From the NCBI GenBank assembly GCA_958452575.1, contig CAUDUM010000008.1, positions 9,787 through 73,786 on the forward strand: a stretch of 64,000 bases of DNA, in the 5' to 3' direction. The translations under genes were made by a program, and so were the position numbers. The first letter of the stretch is position 1; every line of letters begins with the position of its first letter. The notes beneath the pieces are model-generated. The model worked only from the letters and a program-made list of their open reading frames with translations, was not told where the DNA came from and did not search any database. Shown one piece after another: positions 62,233-64,000 of the stretch. The DNA comes from an uncultured Eggerthellaceae bacterium (lineage in GTDB: Bacteria; Actinomycetota; Coriobacteriia; Coriobacteriales; Eggerthellaceae).

Positions 62233-62558
62233 TGAGATCCATCCGGCCCATACCTCGCTCGGCGCTGCCCGACGTGATGACCGTGCGCACGCCGCTTCCC
62301 GACGGGACCTTCGAGGAGCCGCAGATCATCGCCAACGTTCGCTTCGAGCGGACGCAGAAGGTCTCCGACGACGACCACAGATCTGCCGACGCAGGCCAGG
62401 GCACCGTGTTCGTCGACGCGGTGAACTCCATCGGGGCCTTCGACGTGCCGGCTGGATCGCGCGTTGCCGTGAGCGGGCACTCGATGATGGTAGCCGAGTC
62501 GCACGCGTGCTGCGACCTGTTCGGCCGCGTGCACCACTGGGAACTGAAGGTGAGGTGA
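62232..62558 (+). CDS. Phage head-closure (stopper-like) protein
   Basis: The 108-residue protein starts at ATG 62232, overlapping the previous stop by one base. IRPIPRSALPDVMTVRTPLP and FDVPAGSRVAVSGHSMMVAE are like small beta-rich minor capsid/head-closure proteins. Identification rests on size, order and composition. Confidence 0.65.
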   Translation: MRSIRPIPRSALPDVMTVRTPLPDGTFEEPQIIANVRFERTQKVSDDDHRSADAGQGTVFVDAVNSIGAFDVPAGSRVAVSGHSMMVAESHACCDLFGRVHHWELKVR

Positions 62559-62564
62559 GCTGGC

Positions 62565-62939
62565 TTGCAGCTTTCCTTCTTGGTGGCGAAGGCCCTGCTT
62601 GAGGGCGACTTCGCAAGTCTTCCGTCGGCAGACGTGGAGCCCGAGCCCGTCGTCCTGCGTGAGGGCAAATTCGAGCGCGTGAGCCGCATGGAGGCCGAGG
62701 AGCGCGGGACCGTGACGGTTGCCGTGATGGTCGTGCGCGAGGTGGCGGCTGAGGCCGAGGCCGACGCGCAGGCGTGCGAGAGGTGGGTCCGCTCCTACGG
62801 CTGGGAGCCGGTGGCGGAGAACGGCAGCTGGCGCATCGTGGGCCTGGACACCACGGCGCCGGCGTTCAAGGAAATCGACGGGTCCGGGCGCCTCGTCTGG
62901 GCCTCCGACGTGATCTTGACGGTGGTGAGGAGCCTATGA
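62565..62939 (+). CDS. Phage tail-completion/minor structural protein
   Basis: A 124-residue frame from TTG 62565. The C-terminal segment WRIVGLDTTAPAFKEIDGSG and LVWASDVILTVVRSL is like tail-terminator/minor capsid 2-type proteins. Its stop overlaps the next start (ATGA at 62936). Confidence 0.62.
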   Translation: MQLSFLVAKALLEGDFASLPSADVEPEPVVLREGKFERVSRMEAEERGTVTVAVMVVREVAAEAEADAQACERWVRSYGWEPVAENGSWRIVGLDTTAPAFKEIDGSGRLVWASDVILTVVRSL

Positions 62940-63080
62940 GCGACAAGGGCAAGCGCGTGAACGCGTCCGGGCACCAGGCCGAGGCCACGGTGAAGCGTGC
63001 CCGGCCGTTCGGCAAGGACGACAGGGCGGCCGCGAGTCTCAGCGCCGGGCATCTGCCTACGGGCGTGCCAGGGGCAACGC
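62936..63080 (+). pseudogene. Remnant of a tail gene truncated by deletion
   Basis: ATG 62936 opens a frame (MSDKGKRVNASGHQAEATVK) that would be the expected position of the major tail protein, but after about 48 codons it runs into sequence antiphase to the Dit gene. Major tail, tail-chaperone and tape-measure genes, normally several kilobases, are all missing between 62939 and 63081. Confidence 0.6.
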
Positions 63081-63800
63081 ATGAGGTCGATCGTCTACGC
63101 GGGGAACGACTTCTCCGAGATCTGCAGCGCAGAGGTGATCGAGCGGGCGGCCAACCCCATCGTCGCCGAGGCAATGGCCGTGCCGGGGCGTGCGGGCGCC
63201 CTTCTCGTCTCCGGCTACATCCCGCCCGTCGACGTGCGGGTGCGGCTGTTCATGGACATGGGATACAACCCGGGCTTCACCGGCATGGCGCAGATGCGCG
63301 GCAAGGTGCGCCGGTGGCTCAGCTGGCCCGGCGGCGGGAGCCTGGTGCTGCCCGACGACCCCGAGGTCGAGTACCGCGACGCGATGCTCGTGGGCGCCTC
63401 CGACTGGTCCAACCTCTTCGAGGCCGGCGAGTGCACGCTGACCTTCACCCTGTTCGACCCCATCGGCTGGGGCGCGGAGCGCGTTGAGCGCACGTCGCGC
63501 TTCGAGGTGGGCGGCGACTGGCCGACGCTTCCGGAGTTCCGCGTAGTGGCGGCCGCAGGGAGCTACCTGCAGGTGTCGCCGCCGTCCGCCGGCAAGGGCA
63601 TCCGCGTGGACTACGACTTCGCCGGCGGCGAGGCCGTGGTGATCGACTGCCAGGGCGAGACCGTGCTCATAGACGACGCCGACGCGCGGGACTGCGTGGC
63701 GCTGGCGAGCGACTTCTTCGCGCTGAAGCCGGGCGACTGCATCGTGTCGACCGTGGGCTGCACCTACGTGGAGACGCGCTTCTCCGAGAGGTGGGCCTAG
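63081..63800 (+). CDS. Phage distal tail protein (Dit-like)
   Basis: The 239-residue protein starts at ATG 63081 after AGGGG. MRSIVYAGNDFSEICSAEVI, then VAEAMAVPGRAGALLVSGYI and FTLFDPIGWGAER near the middle, are typical of the siphophage distal tail/Dit family that links tail tube and tip. It is followed at once by a Tal-like gene. Confidence 0.8.
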   Translation: MRSIVYAGNDFSEICSAEVIERAANPIVAEAMAVPGRAGALLVSGYIPPVDVRVRLFMDMGYNPGFTGMAQMRGKVRRWLSWPGGGSLVLPDDPEVEYRDAMLVGASDWSNLFEAGECTLTFTLFDPIGWGAERVERTSRFEVGGDWPTLPEFRVVAAAGSYLQVSPPSAGKGIRVDYDFAGGEAVVIDCQGETVLIDDADARDCVALASDFFALKPGDCIVSTVGCTYVETRFSERWA

Positions 63801-63801
63801 C

Positions 63802-64000
63802 ATGGCGGGATCGGTGCCGACGCTCTACCGGTTCGACCGCTGGGACGAGCGGATCGGCCTCCTTCGCGTGGTCGGCGAGCTCGTGCACACCGAGGAGCTG
63901 AACGGCGAGGACACCTTGGAGTTCTCGAGCTACGAGGTGCCGACGTGGATTGGCAACACTTATTTGGACAGTTTTTCGAGGGACAGTCCCGCCTTCCTGA
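63802..64000 (+). CDS. Phage tail-tip (Tal-like) protein, N-terminal part
   Basis: From ATG 63802 the frame stays open to the right edge (66 codons). VPTLYRFDRWDERIGLLRVV and GELVHTEELNGEDTLEFSSY are the start of prophage tail-associated (Tal/endopeptidase tail) proteins. From about 63945 the composition changes (TGGCAACACTTATTTGGACA) and the protein no longer looks like the family, so an insertion may interrupt the gene just before the edge. Confidence 0.65.
   Translation, partial: MAGSVPTLYRFDRWDERIGLLRVVGELVHTEELNGEDTLEFSSYEVPTWIGNTYLDSFSRDSPAFL
63950..64000. mobile_element. Possible insertion-sequence end at right edge
   Basis: AT-richer sequence with TTGGACAG and GGACAGTCCC words breaks into the GC-rich tail gene. 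Only 50 bases are visible, with no transposase, so this is a weak call. Confidence 0.25.

Noticed and set aside
1..64000. CRISPR arrays, rRNA and tRNA genes
   Set aside because: No regularly spaced repeats and no tRNA- or rRNA-like segments were found on reading both strands.

Overview
The window is a GC-rich chromosomal segment whose gene content fits a gut Actinomycetota of the Coriobacteriia, most likely family Eggerthellaceae (Eggerthella/Gordonibacter type). The indicators are many Tat-exported lipoproteins and reductases, an OFA-family antiporter paired with a LysR regulator, a 4Fe-4S aldo/keto reductase, a bile salt hydrolase, and AraC-controlled ABC/ECF/Feo iron-type transport. Family placement is inference from gene content; there is no rRNA or tRNA here to anchor it.

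Layout. 1-8.9 kb: the N-terminal 962 residues of a very large Tat-exported protein that runs off the left edge, a CBM9-like lipoprotein, a leader peptide rich in branched-chain residues with a terminator hairpin, cstA, a ferredoxin-tailed aldo/keto reductase and a small secreted SH3-like protein. 8.9-17.5 kb: an SstT-like symporter, an AraC regulator divergent from a pair of YbtPQ-like ABC half-transporters, an asparagine-synthetase-like protein without the N-terminal Cys, and a small conserved-looking protein. 17.6-25.2 kb: an MFS relic, a bile salt hydrolase, an OFA antiporter with divergent LysR, an ADH relic, a TetR-methyltransferase fusion and a LysR regulator. 25.4-35.1 kb: a redox/hydrolase island in two divergent blocks that share a promoter/operator block with the LysR gene. 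35-37 kb: ATPase relics and an AT-richer gap with a dispersed repeat. 37-47.1 kb: a complete ECF transporter operon, ABC and ECF relics, a BAAT-like hydrolase, an AraC regulator, and feoAB followed by a DtxR-type repressor. Four exact and one degenerate GTTA-N8-TAAC palindromes precede the transport units and suggest a common metal-responsive regulon.

48.0-60.4 kb is the most striking part: an eight-gene, same-strand, tightly packed cassette, visibly less GC-rich than its flanks. It encodes a PAPS-reductase-like sulfurtransferase with zinc-ribbon and ferredoxin ends, a DUF4007 protein, a 1196-residue P-loop ATPase, a cysteine desulfurase, a PLD-helicase, a 59-residue protein, a DndD/SMC-like ATPase and a 182-residue unknown. 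The first four match the components of the Ssp single-strand DNA phosphorothioation system in the order D-B-C-A; the last four occupy the place of an Ssp-linked restriction module. An IS3 relic lies on its left. On its right, without terminase or portal genes, stands a truncated prophage morphogenesis block (scaffold, capsid, connectors, Dit, Tal) that has also lost its major tail and tape-measure genes.

Many genes have obvious broken relatives in the same window (two MFS, two ADH, two ATPase pieces, one ABC, one ECF S-component), so this is an accessory, repeatedly rearranged part of the genome.
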